From: a candidate division WOR-1 bacterium RIFCSPHIGHO2_01_FULL_53_15
Lineage (GTDB): Bacteria; Margulisbacteria; WOR-1; O2-12-FULL-45-9; XYB2-FULL-48-7
Direction of reading: 5' to 3'
Length of the DNA: 50,404 nucleotides
NCBI GenBank assembly: GCA_001772335.1
Contig: METM01000032.1
Span: 1 to 50,404 of the forward strand
A program made the translations under genes and the position numbers. Shown here piece by piece: positions 39,057 through 45,516 of this stretch. The stretch's first letter is position 1. The number at the start of each line of letters is the position of its first letter. Under the pieces are notes generated by a model. That model had not been told where the DNA came from. It ran no database searches and saw nothing but the letters and a program-made list of their open reading frames with translations.

Positions 39057-40424
39057 ATGATCAATCTTTTTAAGAGTATCAGAGTATCAGAAAATCAGAA
39101 TGTGAGCGTCAGAATGTCAGAGTATCAGAGAACAGGGAGGGGGTCTGATCTCTGTTTTTCTGTTCTCTGTTTCTCCCTTTCTGTTTTCTGCTTTCTGATA
39201 TTCTTTCTAATCTTTCCCGCCCCGGCCGCTGAACAATCCAACATCGCGATCGCCAAGGGGAAGGTCTATCTTAACCTGAAGGACGCGGAGATCAAGAGCG
39301 TCCTGCAGACCTTTGCCAAGGCGACCGGCGTCAACATCGTGGCCGCCGACGACGTGACGGGCAAAATTACCGTCACCTTTTCCGGCATTTTACCCAAGGA
39401 CGGCCTGGAAGCCGTCCTGCGCACCAAGGGGCTCGACTGGTTCGAGGATCACGGTACGATCTTTGTCTCGACCAAAAAGATCATGCGCACCTATTATCTG
39501 GCCAACGCCAAACCATCGGACCTGCAGGCCACGCTGGCCGCTATCCTGCCGACCGGCAGCGTCGTCACGGCCGACGACAGCTACAACGTGCTGGTCATCC
39601 AGACGACCTCCGACTACCTGCCGCGCCTGGAAAAGCTGATCGAGGAGCTTGACGTCTCCCCCGCCCAGGTCATGGTCGAGGTCAAGATGATCCAGATCAA
39701 TAACGGCGACAACGGCACGCTCGGCCTCAATCTTGGCTACACCAGGAATTCCGCCAATAACAATTATGTTAAAACAACAGGCCTCGCCTCCGTCAGCTTC
39801 GAGGCGGCGGGAATCTACGCCCACGCCCTCTCGATCTTCTCCACCGGCAGCTTGGAGGCCTTTCTGCAGGGGCTTCAGACGATCACAAAATTCGACATCG
39901 TGGCCACGCCGCGGCTGACCACGCTCAACAACAAACAGGCCACCCTGCTCATCGGCGCCAAGCTTGGCTACAAGACCAGCGTCATCACGCAGACCTCGAC
40001 CACTCAAATCGTCAACTTCCTCAATATCGGCACTTCGCTGACTATCACGCCCAATGTGACCAAGAACGGGATGATCAGGATGAAAGTCGACCCGAAGCTG
40101 AGCGACGGCCGGATCGAGAACGACCTGCCGGTCGAGGAGACGACCGAGACCCACAACGAAGTGATCGTCAAGGACGGCCAGACCTTTGTCATCGGCGGCC
40201 TGGTCAGGGACAGGGACACCACAACGGACGTCGGCGTCCCGATCCTCTCTTACATTCCTTTCCTGGGGACGTTTTTCCGGCGGTCGGTCACGGAAAAAAC
40301 AAAAAGCGAGCTGATGGTCTTTGTCACGCCGCGCATCATCACGCCAGAATACCTGGAAACGCTAAAACCGGAGATCGACGGGATGGTGAAAAAATCAGCC
40401 CGGGACGCGGCCCTTATTCACTAG
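39057..40424 (+). CDS. pilQ: Secretin (PilQ-like), signal peptide built from a repeat
   Basis: A 455-residue outer-membrane secretin. GGAGGGAAGG precedes ATG 39057. Residues 1-59 are leader and signal peptide, encoded largely by the ATCAG-type repeat (entry 39073-39205). The mature part has an STN/N0 domain (VYLNLKDAEIKSVLQTFAKATGVNIVAADDV), N1/NolW (YLANAKPSDLQATLAAILPTGSVVTADDSYNVLVIQTTSDYLPRLEKLI) and the secretin barrel. The barrel shows FLQGLQTITKFDIVATPRLTTLNNKQATLLIG, ETHNEVIVKDGQTFVIGGLVRDRD and VPILSYIPFLGTFFRR, ending LMVFVTPRII. It is rather short for PilQ, lacking AMIN domains. It overlaps gpsA tail to tail by 11 bases. Confidence 0.93.
   Translation: MINLFKSIRVSENQNVSVRMSEYQRTGRGSDLCFSVLCFSLSVFCFLIFFLIFPAPAAEQSNIAIAKGKVYLNLKDAEIKSVLQTFAKATGVNIVAADDVTGKITVTFSGILPKDGLEAVLRTKGLDWFEDHGTIFVSTKKIMRTYYLANAKPSDLQATLAAILPTGSVVTADDSYNVLVIQTTSDYLPRLEKLIEELDVSPAQVMVEVKMIQINNGDNGTLGLNLGYTRNSANNNYVKTTGLASVSFEAAGIYAHALSIFSTGSLEAFLQGLQTITKFDIVATPRLTTLNNKQATLLIGAKLGYKTSVITQTSTTQIVNFLNIGTSLTITPNVTKNGMIRMKVDPKLSDGRIENDLPVEETTETHNEVIVKDGQTFVIGGLVRDRDTTTDVGVPILSYIPFLGTFFRRSVTEKTKSELMVFVTPRIITPEYLETLKPEIDGMVKKSARDAALIH
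39073..39205. repeat. (AG)TATCAG / CAGAGAACAG inverted repeat inside the secretin signal peptide
   Basis: The left half has AGAGTATCAGAGTATCAG and related units ending CAGAGAACAGG. The right half (TCTGTTTTTCTGTTCTCTG, TTTCTGTTTTCTGCTTTCTG, ATATTC) is largely its reverse complement. The left half encodes a polar leader (SIRVSENQNVSVRMSEYQRT). The right half encodes the hydrophobic core (LCFSVLCFSLSVFCFLIFF). Confidence 0.85.
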
Positions 40425-41397
40425 TCGCCGTCCGGGCCATGAGCGAGCTGATGGCCCGATAGGGATCCTTGTTTTCGTAGAGGACCTCAAAAACCTCTTC
40501 GATAATAGGGAGAGGGATCGAGAGTTTTTTGCCCAGCGCCCGGGCGGCCGCCGCCGTCGGCGCCCCTTCGGCCACCGCCGTCATCTCTTTCAGGATATCG
40601 GCTAATTTCATCCCCGCCGCAAGCTTTTCACCCACCTGATGGTTCCTCGACAGTTTACTCGAGCAGGTCGTGATGAGGTCGCCCATGCCTGAGAGGCCGG
40701 CAAAAGTTTCGGGGCGGGCGCCCATCACGGCGCCCAGCCGGGCGATCTCCGCCATGCCGCGAATCAGGAGTCCGGCCTTGGCGTTGTCGCCGAGCTTCAA
40801 CCCATCGGCCACGCCGGCCGCGATGGCGATCACGTTCTTGAGCGCGCCCCCCAACTGGACGCCGATGGGGTCGGCATTAGTATAAACCCGGAACCGCTCG
40901 TTCATCAGGCAGGCCTGAACTTTATTCGCCGCTTCGCCGTCCGCGGAAGCGACGACGGTCGCCGCGGGCAGGCCCCGGGCAATTTCCGAAGAAAGGTTCG
41001 GCCCGGACAGAGCGCAGAGCCGCCTGGTCTTCAGCTCTTCGCCCAGTATCTCGAGCGGCAGTTTGAGCGTCTTTTCTTCTATCCCCTTGCTGGCGCAGAC
41101 CACGATCGCCCGCTCGCCGATGATAGTTGAAAATTGCCCGGCGACGCGGCGCAGGAACTGCGTCGGCACGGCCAGAAAAAATATCTCGGCGTCGGCGGCC
41201 GCCTGGGGGGAGCCGGTCAGCCTGATCGTCTTGCCCAGCGGGAAACCGGGCAGGAACTTCTTGTTTTCCCTGAACTCTTTCAGCGAGGCGACAAGCTCCG
41301 GCTCATAGGCCCAGAGCGTCACCTCGTGCTTGTTTTCCGCCAGCAGAATGGCCAGCGTCGTTCCCCAGGCCCCCGCCCCGATGACGGAGATATTCAT
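40414..41397 (-). CDS. gpsA: Glycerol-3-phosphate dehydrogenase [NAD(P)+]
   Basis: GpsA makes sn-glycerol 3-phosphate for phospholipids. The 327-residue product has the Rossmann motif VIGAGAWGTTLAILLAENKHEVTLW at residues 5-29. It also shows FFLAVPTQFLR, VCASKGIEEKTLKLP, LCALSGPNLSSEIARGLPAATVVAS, the catalytic region VQLGGALKNVIAIAAGVADGLKLGDNAKAGLLIRGMAEI, and FAGLSGMGDLITTCSSKLSRNHQVGEKL. The length is normal. It is coupled by 4 bases to plsY, which uses the product, so the pair is a compact phosphatidate synthesis operon. Confidence 0.97.
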   Translation of the reverse strand: MNISVIGAGAWGTTLAILLAENKHEVTLWAYEPELVASLKEFRENKKFLPGFPLGKTIRLTGSPQAAADAEIFFLAVPTQFLRRVAGQFSTIIGERAIVVCASKGIEEKTLKLPLEILGEELKTRRLCALSGPNLSSEIARGLPAATVVASADGEAANKVQACLMNERFRVYTNADPIGVQLGGALKNVIAIAAGVADGLKLGDNAKAGLLIRGMAEIARLGAVMGARPETFAGLSGMGDLITTCSSKLSRNHQVGEKLAAGMKLADILKEMTAVAEGAPTAAAARALGKKLSIPLPIIEEVFEVLYENKDPYRAISSLMARTATSE

Positions 41398-41975
41398 TTT
41401 TCACCTAACCGCGGCTCGGTGCCGGCGACCAATCGCTTGATGTTCGGCCGGTGGCGCAAGAAAATAATGGCGGCGACCAGGCCGGCGGCGGCGGTGTAGG
41501 GCTGCGGCCGGCCAAGTGTAATAAAAGCGGCAAAAACCGCGACCGCCGTCAGCATTGAGCCGACAGAAACGTGGCGGGTCAGCGCGACCGTCGCGAGGAA
41601 GATCAGGACGGCAAAAAGGAAAATATCCGGCGCGACGCCGAGCAAGACCCCCAGGCCGGTGGCCGCCCCTTTGCCGCCCTTAAAACCGAGATAAACGGAA
41701 AAACTGTGGCCGATGACAGCCGCCAGACCGCAGAAAACGATAATGACCGGATCGCCGGAAAACCAGCGCCCGATCATAACCGCCCCAGTGCCCTTTAATA
41801 GATCTAGCGCCAGGACTGCTGAGCCCGGTACAATCCCCATCGTCCGCAGGACATTGGTCGCCCCGATGTTGCCGGAGCCGGCTTTGCGGAGATCGACCTT
41901 CAAGATTTTTCCGATAAGCAAGCCAAAAGGGATAGCCCCCAAGAGATAGCCGGCGAGAATTATAATGTAAGACAT
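41394..41975 (-). CDS. plsY: Glycerol-3-phosphate acyltransferase PlsY
   Basis: PlsY transfers acyl groups from acyl phosphate to glycerol 3-phosphate in the inner membrane. The 193-residue product has five hydrophobic helices and the three family motifs: GSGNIGATNVLRTMG (motif 1), FKGGKGAATGLGVLLG (motif 2, phosphate loop) and a third near VALTRHVSVGSM. It starts MSYIIILAGYLLGAIPFGLLIGK. Its start codon lies seven bases after a -10 box, so the mRNA appears leaderless. It is divergent from efp. Confidence 0.97.
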   Translation of the reverse strand: MSYIIILAGYLLGAIPFGLLIGKILKVDLRKAGSGNIGATNVLRTMGIVPGSAVLALDLLKGTGAVMIGRWFSGDPVIIVFCGLAAVIGHSFSVYLGFKGGKGAATGLGVLLGVAPDIFLFAVLIFLATVALTRHVSVGSMLTAVAVFAAFITLGRPQPYTAAAGLVAAIIFLRHRPNIKRLVAGTEPRLGEK

Positions 41976-41981
41976 ACGTTT

Positions 41982-42010
41982 ATTCTACTTTACTTGAAAT
42001 GGAGCGTCAA
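41982..42010 (-). promoter_or_regulatory. Promoter of plsY-gpsA, leaderless
   Basis: On minus: TTGACG (42010-42005), 17-bp spacer, TAGAAT (41987-41982). The plsY ATG starts at 41975, seven bases past the -10 box. It interleaves with the opposing efp promoter. Confidence 0.78.
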
Positions 42011-42022
42011 GTTTAGTATAAT
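41994..42022 (+). promoter_or_regulatory. Promoter of efp, leaderless
   Basis: TTGAAA (41994-41999), 17-bp spacer, TATAAT (42017-42022). The efp ATG is at 42030, eight bases after the -10 box. The two divergent promoters share the 41982-42022 region. Confidence 0.82.
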
Positions 42023-42029
42023 TTGCCTC

Positions 42030-42584
42030 ATGTCGATCGCGATAACCGAGGTCCGGCCCGGCACGACCGTTGAGATGGACGGCAAGATCTTCAAGTGCCT
42101 GGAATATCATCACATCAAGTGGGCCCAGCAGGCCCGCGTGCGCGCCAAGTTCAAGGACCTGCGCTCCGGCGCCATTTTTGAGCGGACCTTCAACGTGGAC
42201 GAGAAGGTCGAGCGGGCGCGCATTGAGTACAAGCCGATGCAGTTCCTCTATGCCGACGGCGAGGGCTATCACTTCATGGACCCGGCCAGCTTTGAGCAGA
42301 TCGCCATTCCCAAGAAAAAGCTGGCCGAGATCTCAAAGTACCTGAAAGAGGGTTTTGTGGTCAACATTTCTTTCTACGGCGAGGAGGTGCTCGATCTTGA
42401 CCTCTCCGCTTCGGTCGAACTGAAGGTGACGGATACCTCCCCCGGCTTTAAGGGGGATACCGTTTCGGGCGGCAAGCCGGCCACCATGGAGACCGGCGCG
42501 GTCGTCCAGGTCCCTTTCTTTGTTAATGTCGGCGACCTGCTGAAAATAGATACTCGCGAGGGCAAATACCTCGGAAGGGCGTGA
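42030..42584 (+). CDS. efp: Elongation factor P, with an unusual tip loop
   Basis: EF-P relieves ribosome stalling at consecutive prolines. The 184-residue product has all three beta domains: MSIAITEVRPGTTVEMDGKIFKCLEY, RSGAIFERTFNVDEKVERARIE..MQFLYADGEGYHFMDPASFEQIAI and the C-terminal GDTVSGGKPATMETGAVVQVPFFVNVGDLLKIDTREGKYLGRA. The domain I tip loop reads HHIKWAQQARVRAKF, where most EF-P proteins have KPGKG or a similar glycine loop with a modified Lys or Arg. Here Gln or Ala occupies that place and one residue is missing. The start at 42030 is favoured over the longer frame from 41994 by promoter position and homology. Confidence 0.95.
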   Translation: MSIAITEVRPGTTVEMDGKIFKCLEYHHIKWAQQARVRAKFKDLRSGAIFERTFNVDEKVERARIEYKPMQFLYADGEGYHFMDPASFEQIAIPKKKLAEISKYLKEGFVVNISFYGEEVLDLDLSASVELKVTDTSPGFKGDTVSGGKPATMETGAVVQVPFFVNVGDLLKIDTREGKYLGRA

Positions 42585-42588
42585 TCAA

Positions 42589-43026
42589 ATGGCTGATTGG
42601 GATCTGGTAAAAAAATTGATCCAGATGGTGAAAGAAGAGGACATTTCCGGCCTCGCCATCGAAGAAAAAGGGGTCAAATATGAGGTGCGCCGGGAAAAAG
42701 GCGGCCCCGCCCCCATACCCCATACCTCACACCTCATCCCTCTTTCCTCATCCCCCGTACCCGCCAAAACTGACGAGGATGACGGCCTGATCGCCATCAC
42801 CTCCCCCATGGTCGGCACTTTTTATCGCTCCCCCTCCCCCGAAGCCCCGGTTTTTGTCCAGACGGGCGACGAGGTCGAGCCGGGCAAAGTCGTCTGCGTT
42901 ATCGAGGCGATGAAGCTCTTTAATGAGATCGAAGCCGAGGTGCGCGGCAAGATTGTCAAGGTCCTGGCCGAGAACGGCAAACCGGTGGAATACGGCCAGA
43001 AATTGTTCCTGATCAAGAAGGCATGA
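42589..43026 (+). CDS. accB: Biotin carboxyl carrier protein of acetyl-CoA carboxylase
   Basis: A 145-residue carrier that shuttles carboxyl groups in the first step of fatty-acid synthesis. The N-terminal helix (VKKLIQMVKEEDISGLAIEEKGVKYEVRR) is followed by a Pro-rich linker and the biotinyl domain (ITSPMVGTFYRSPSPEAPVFVQTGDEVEPGKVVCVIEAMKLFNEIEAEV). The biotinylated lysine is K109 in EAMKLF. Part of the linker (APIPHTSHLIPLSSSP) is encoded by a simple repeat shared with a GT2 gene. It follows efp by 4 bases, an arrangement common in bacteria. accC is not adjacent. Confidence 0.96.
   Translation: MADWDLVKKLIQMVKEEDISGLAIEEKGVKYEVRREKGGPAPIPHTSHLIPLSSSPVPAKTDEDDGLIAITSPMVGTFYRSPSPEAPVFVQTGDEVEPGKVVCVIEAMKLFNEIEAEVRGKIVKVLAENGKPVEYGQKLFLIKKA
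42711..42740. repeat. CCCCATACCTCACACCTCAT repeat in the AccB linker
   Basis: CCCCATACCCCATACCTCAC followed by ACCTCATCCC, C/A/T-only on plus. Closely similar to 30384-30408. It encodes PIPHTSHLIP in the flexible linker of AccB. Confidence 0.65.
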
Positions 43027-43892
43027 CTTCTCTCCTGATCTCGCTTCGCCCCCGGCAGTGGACAAAGAATCTCTTTGTCTTTGCCGGCCTGATCTTCTCC
43101 CTCAAATTCTTTGAACTGCCGCTTTTGCTCACGGTCATCTACGCTTTCATCATTTTCTGCGCGCTCAGCAGTGCGATCTACCTGATCAATGATGTCAGGG
43201 ACGCCGAAGGCGACCGCAAACACCCGGTCAAGAAACTGCGGCCGATCGCCGCCGGCAAGCTCAGCCCGACCGTCGCAATTGTCACAGCGATCCTGCTGGC
43301 CTTGATCTCCCTGATATTCTCGATCTACCTTTCCTTCTCGTTTTTCTTGGTCTCCTTGATCTACTTTCTCCTGATGATTCTCTACACTTTCGCGCTCCGG
43401 GACATGGTCATCCTCGATACCTTCTCGATCGCCGCCGGCTTTATCCTGCGGGCGGTCGCCGGTGTCGTTGTCATCGCCGTCGAGCTCTCGCCCTGGCTCG
43501 TCATCTGCACCATCCTCCTTTCACTATTTATTGCTCTGGGCAAGCGCCGCCACGAGCTGGTCACCCTCGGGACGGGCGCGCACCGGAAGATCCTCGACGA
43601 ATACAATCCCCAGCTCCTCGACCAGATGATCTCGGCGGTCGCCGGCTCAACAGTCATGGCCTACGCCCTCTACACCCTCTGGCCGGAGACGACCGCCAAA
43701 TTCGGCACGCATTACCTCATTTATTCCATTCCGTTCGTCCTCTACGGGATCTTCCGCTATCTCTACCTGATCTATCGCAAGGAAAAAGGCAGTCGGCCCG
43801 AAGAATTATTGCTGACCGATATCCCCCTCCTTATCGACATCATGCTATGGTTCGGCTCGCTGATTTTCATAATATATTTATTTAAAACATGA
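43023..43892 (+). CDS. UbiA-family prenyltransferase, decaprenyl-phosphate phosphoribosyltransferase-like
   Basis: A 289-residue membrane protein with about nine helices. LISLRPRQWTKNLFVFAGLIFS at the N-terminus is typical of polyprenyl-phosphate phosphoribosyltransferases. The two Asp-rich motifs are NDVRDAEGDRKHPVKKLRPIAAG (residues about 56-78) and a later ALGKRRHELVTLG. Such enzymes attach 5-phosphoribose to a polyprenyl phosphate, a step toward arabinose or ribose-containing glycans. The GT39-like gene downstream, overlapping by 4 bases, could use a polyprenyl-linked sugar. Another UbiA substrate is possible. Confidence 0.85.
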   Translation: MTSLLISLRPRQWTKNLFVFAGLIFSLKFFELPLLLTVIYAFIIFCALSSAIYLINDVRDAEGDRKHPVKKLRPIAAGKLSPTVAIVTAILLALISLIFSIYLSFSFFLVSLIYFLLMILYTFALRDMVILDTFSIAAGFILRAVAGVVVIAVELSPWLVICTILLSLFIALGKRRHELVTLGTGAHRKILDEYNPQLLDQMISAVAGSTVMAYALYTLWPETTAKFGTHYLIYSIPFVLYGIFRYLYLIYRKEKGSRPEELLLTDIPLLIDIMLWFGSLIFIIYLFKT

Positions 43893-45511
43893 AACTGACT
43901 AACTTCCAGGTCGGCTTGCTGGCCGCCGTGCTGCTGACCCTGGCGGCCTCGGGAATAATTTTTTTCAACCTTATCCTGCCCATGGACTCTTTTCACTGGG
44001 ATGAATCCCATCACGGCATCTACGGCATGTGGCTGGCTAAAGACATCCAGAACCTGAATTTGGAAAGCTTTTTGGCCAATACCCACCGCCAGACCCTCTG
44101 GCCATTCTTTCATTCCTGGCTGCTCTCTATTTTTTTTCTGCCCTTCGGCGCCAGCTTTGCCGCCGCCCGTTCTTTCAGCCTGATCGTCTTCGCGGCAACC
44201 GTCCTCTTGATGTACCTGATCGCTTTTCAACTGGCCGAAAAACACGGCCGGCCAACGGGCTTGCTGGCCGCCGCGCTGGCCCTGACTTCCCCGCTCATGG
44301 TCTCGTTTTCCGTCCAGAACATGCTCGAGGGGCTCGGCGCCCTCGAATATCTTCTCGCCCTCTATCTCTATCTCCGGGGCCGTGAAAATAAGCGCTGGTC
44401 GTGGCCGCTCGGGCTCGGCCTGGTCCTGGGCGTTTCGGTCGTGACAAAATATAACTACGCTTTCATGATGCTGGCGTCGTTTTCGGTGGTGATCCTGACC
44501 GAACTTTACGATCTGTTCAAAGCCAAAAAAGAAAAAAAGAAGAAAACCGCTGTCCAGGCCGCGTCCCCATTCGTCAGCTGGCTCTCTCGGGCGGCCCTGG
44601 TCGCGGCGCCGATAATTTCTATCTCCCTGCTCTGGTTTTTGACCGGCGATACCGAGCGCAAATACCAGATGCTTCTCTGGTCAAAGACCGAAGTTGCCGA
44701 AGGCCAGGGCATCCTTTCCGGCTTCCTGACGAATTTTCTCTTTTATCCCAAAGCCATAATAAATGATTATGCCGTTTCCGCCTGGCTCGGGGCGCTGATA
44801 CTCCTGGCGATCCTGACTCCGGTTAGGTTCAGGAAAAACCGCCCGCTGTATCTGATAACCTGGATCACGCTCCTCCTTTCGATCTTTGTGATCGGCAACA
44901 AAATGAACCGGCTGATCTATATCATCGCGCCGATATTTCTCATCCTGGCGGCTCTTTTTCTTTCGTTTTTGGCGGACTGGCTCTCGGCCAAATTTGCCAA
45001 CAGGCGCGCCTCATACGGCGTTGTCCTGATCATGCTTTTATTGCCGGCCGGCCTTTCACTGCCTCGGCTCGTCGGGATTTATCGGGGAGAAATCGATGTC
45101 GCTCACGGGCTTTCGCTCAGCCGCCAGCCCGAGAGAATGATCTCGGTTCTCGACTTTTACCGGCAGAATATCCCGCAGAACAGGCCGTTCTCAACGGCGA
45201 TCAGTTTGGGCAACACGATGTCTCCCTATGTTCTATATTTTTATTTTAATGATTGGCAAGCCCCCTTTTACACGGCTTTTCAGGCCGGCGATCCCGCTTT
45301 CACAAAAAGCGACTTCCTGATTACCGTCGAACTGGCCGATCAGTCAAAATTCGGCGTCATTGATGATTCGGTCAACAGGTGGAATAGATTCCTCAAGCAA
45401 ATGGAAGCCGCCGGCCTGATCTCGCTGTTTAAGGAAAAGGATTTTGCAAGCATCGGCGTCAAAGCCAAAATTTATGTCAGGCGGGGCGTTGATCTCCTAA
45501 GAAAGGAATAG
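43889..45511 (+). CDS. GT39/ArnT-like membrane glycosyltransferase
   Basis: A 540-residue GT-C-type protein with about eleven helices. The first extracytoplasmic loop carries the acidic motif MDSFHWDESHHGIYGMWLAKDI. In related enzymes such an Asp/Glu pair near helix 1 binds the metal and polyprenyl-phosphate sugar. A second loop has MLEGLGALEYLLALYLYLRGR. The C-terminal globular part (residues about 410-540) faces outside. It likely transfers a lipid-linked sugar to protein, lipid or polysaccharide. It is coupled to the UbiA-family gene by ATGA and followed 5 bases later by the DUF362 gene. Confidence 0.82.
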   Translation: MKLTNFQVGLLAAVLLTLAASGIIFFNLILPMDSFHWDESHHGIYGMWLAKDIQNLNLESFLANTHRQTLWPFFHSWLLSIFFLPFGASFAAARSFSLIVFAATVLLMYLIAFQLAEKHGRPTGLLAAALALTSPLMVSFSVQNMLEGLGALEYLLALYLYLRGRENKRWSWPLGLGLVLGVSVVTKYNYAFMMLASFSVVILTELYDLFKAKKEKKKKTAVQAASPFVSWLSRAALVAAPIISISLLWFLTGDTERKYQMLLWSKTEVAEGQGILSGFLTNFLFYPKAIINDYAVSAWLGALILLAILTPVRFRKNRPLYLITWITLLLSIFVIGNKMNRLIYIIAPIFLILAALFLSFLADWLSAKFANRRASYGVVLIMLLLPAGLSLPRLVGIYRGEIDVAHGLSLSRQPERMISVLDFYRQNIPQNRPFSTAISLGNTMSPYVLYFYFNDWQAPFYTAFQAGDPAFTKSDFLITVELADQSKFGVIDDSVNRWNRFLKQMEAAGLISLFKEKDFASIGVKAKIYVRRGVDLLRKE

Positions 45512-45516
45512 AAAAA

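Noticed and set aside
39390..40154. 254-codon minus-strand frame over the secretin gene
   Set aside because: Asp/Gly/Val-rich antisense shadow; the plus-strand secretin motifs are unmistakable.
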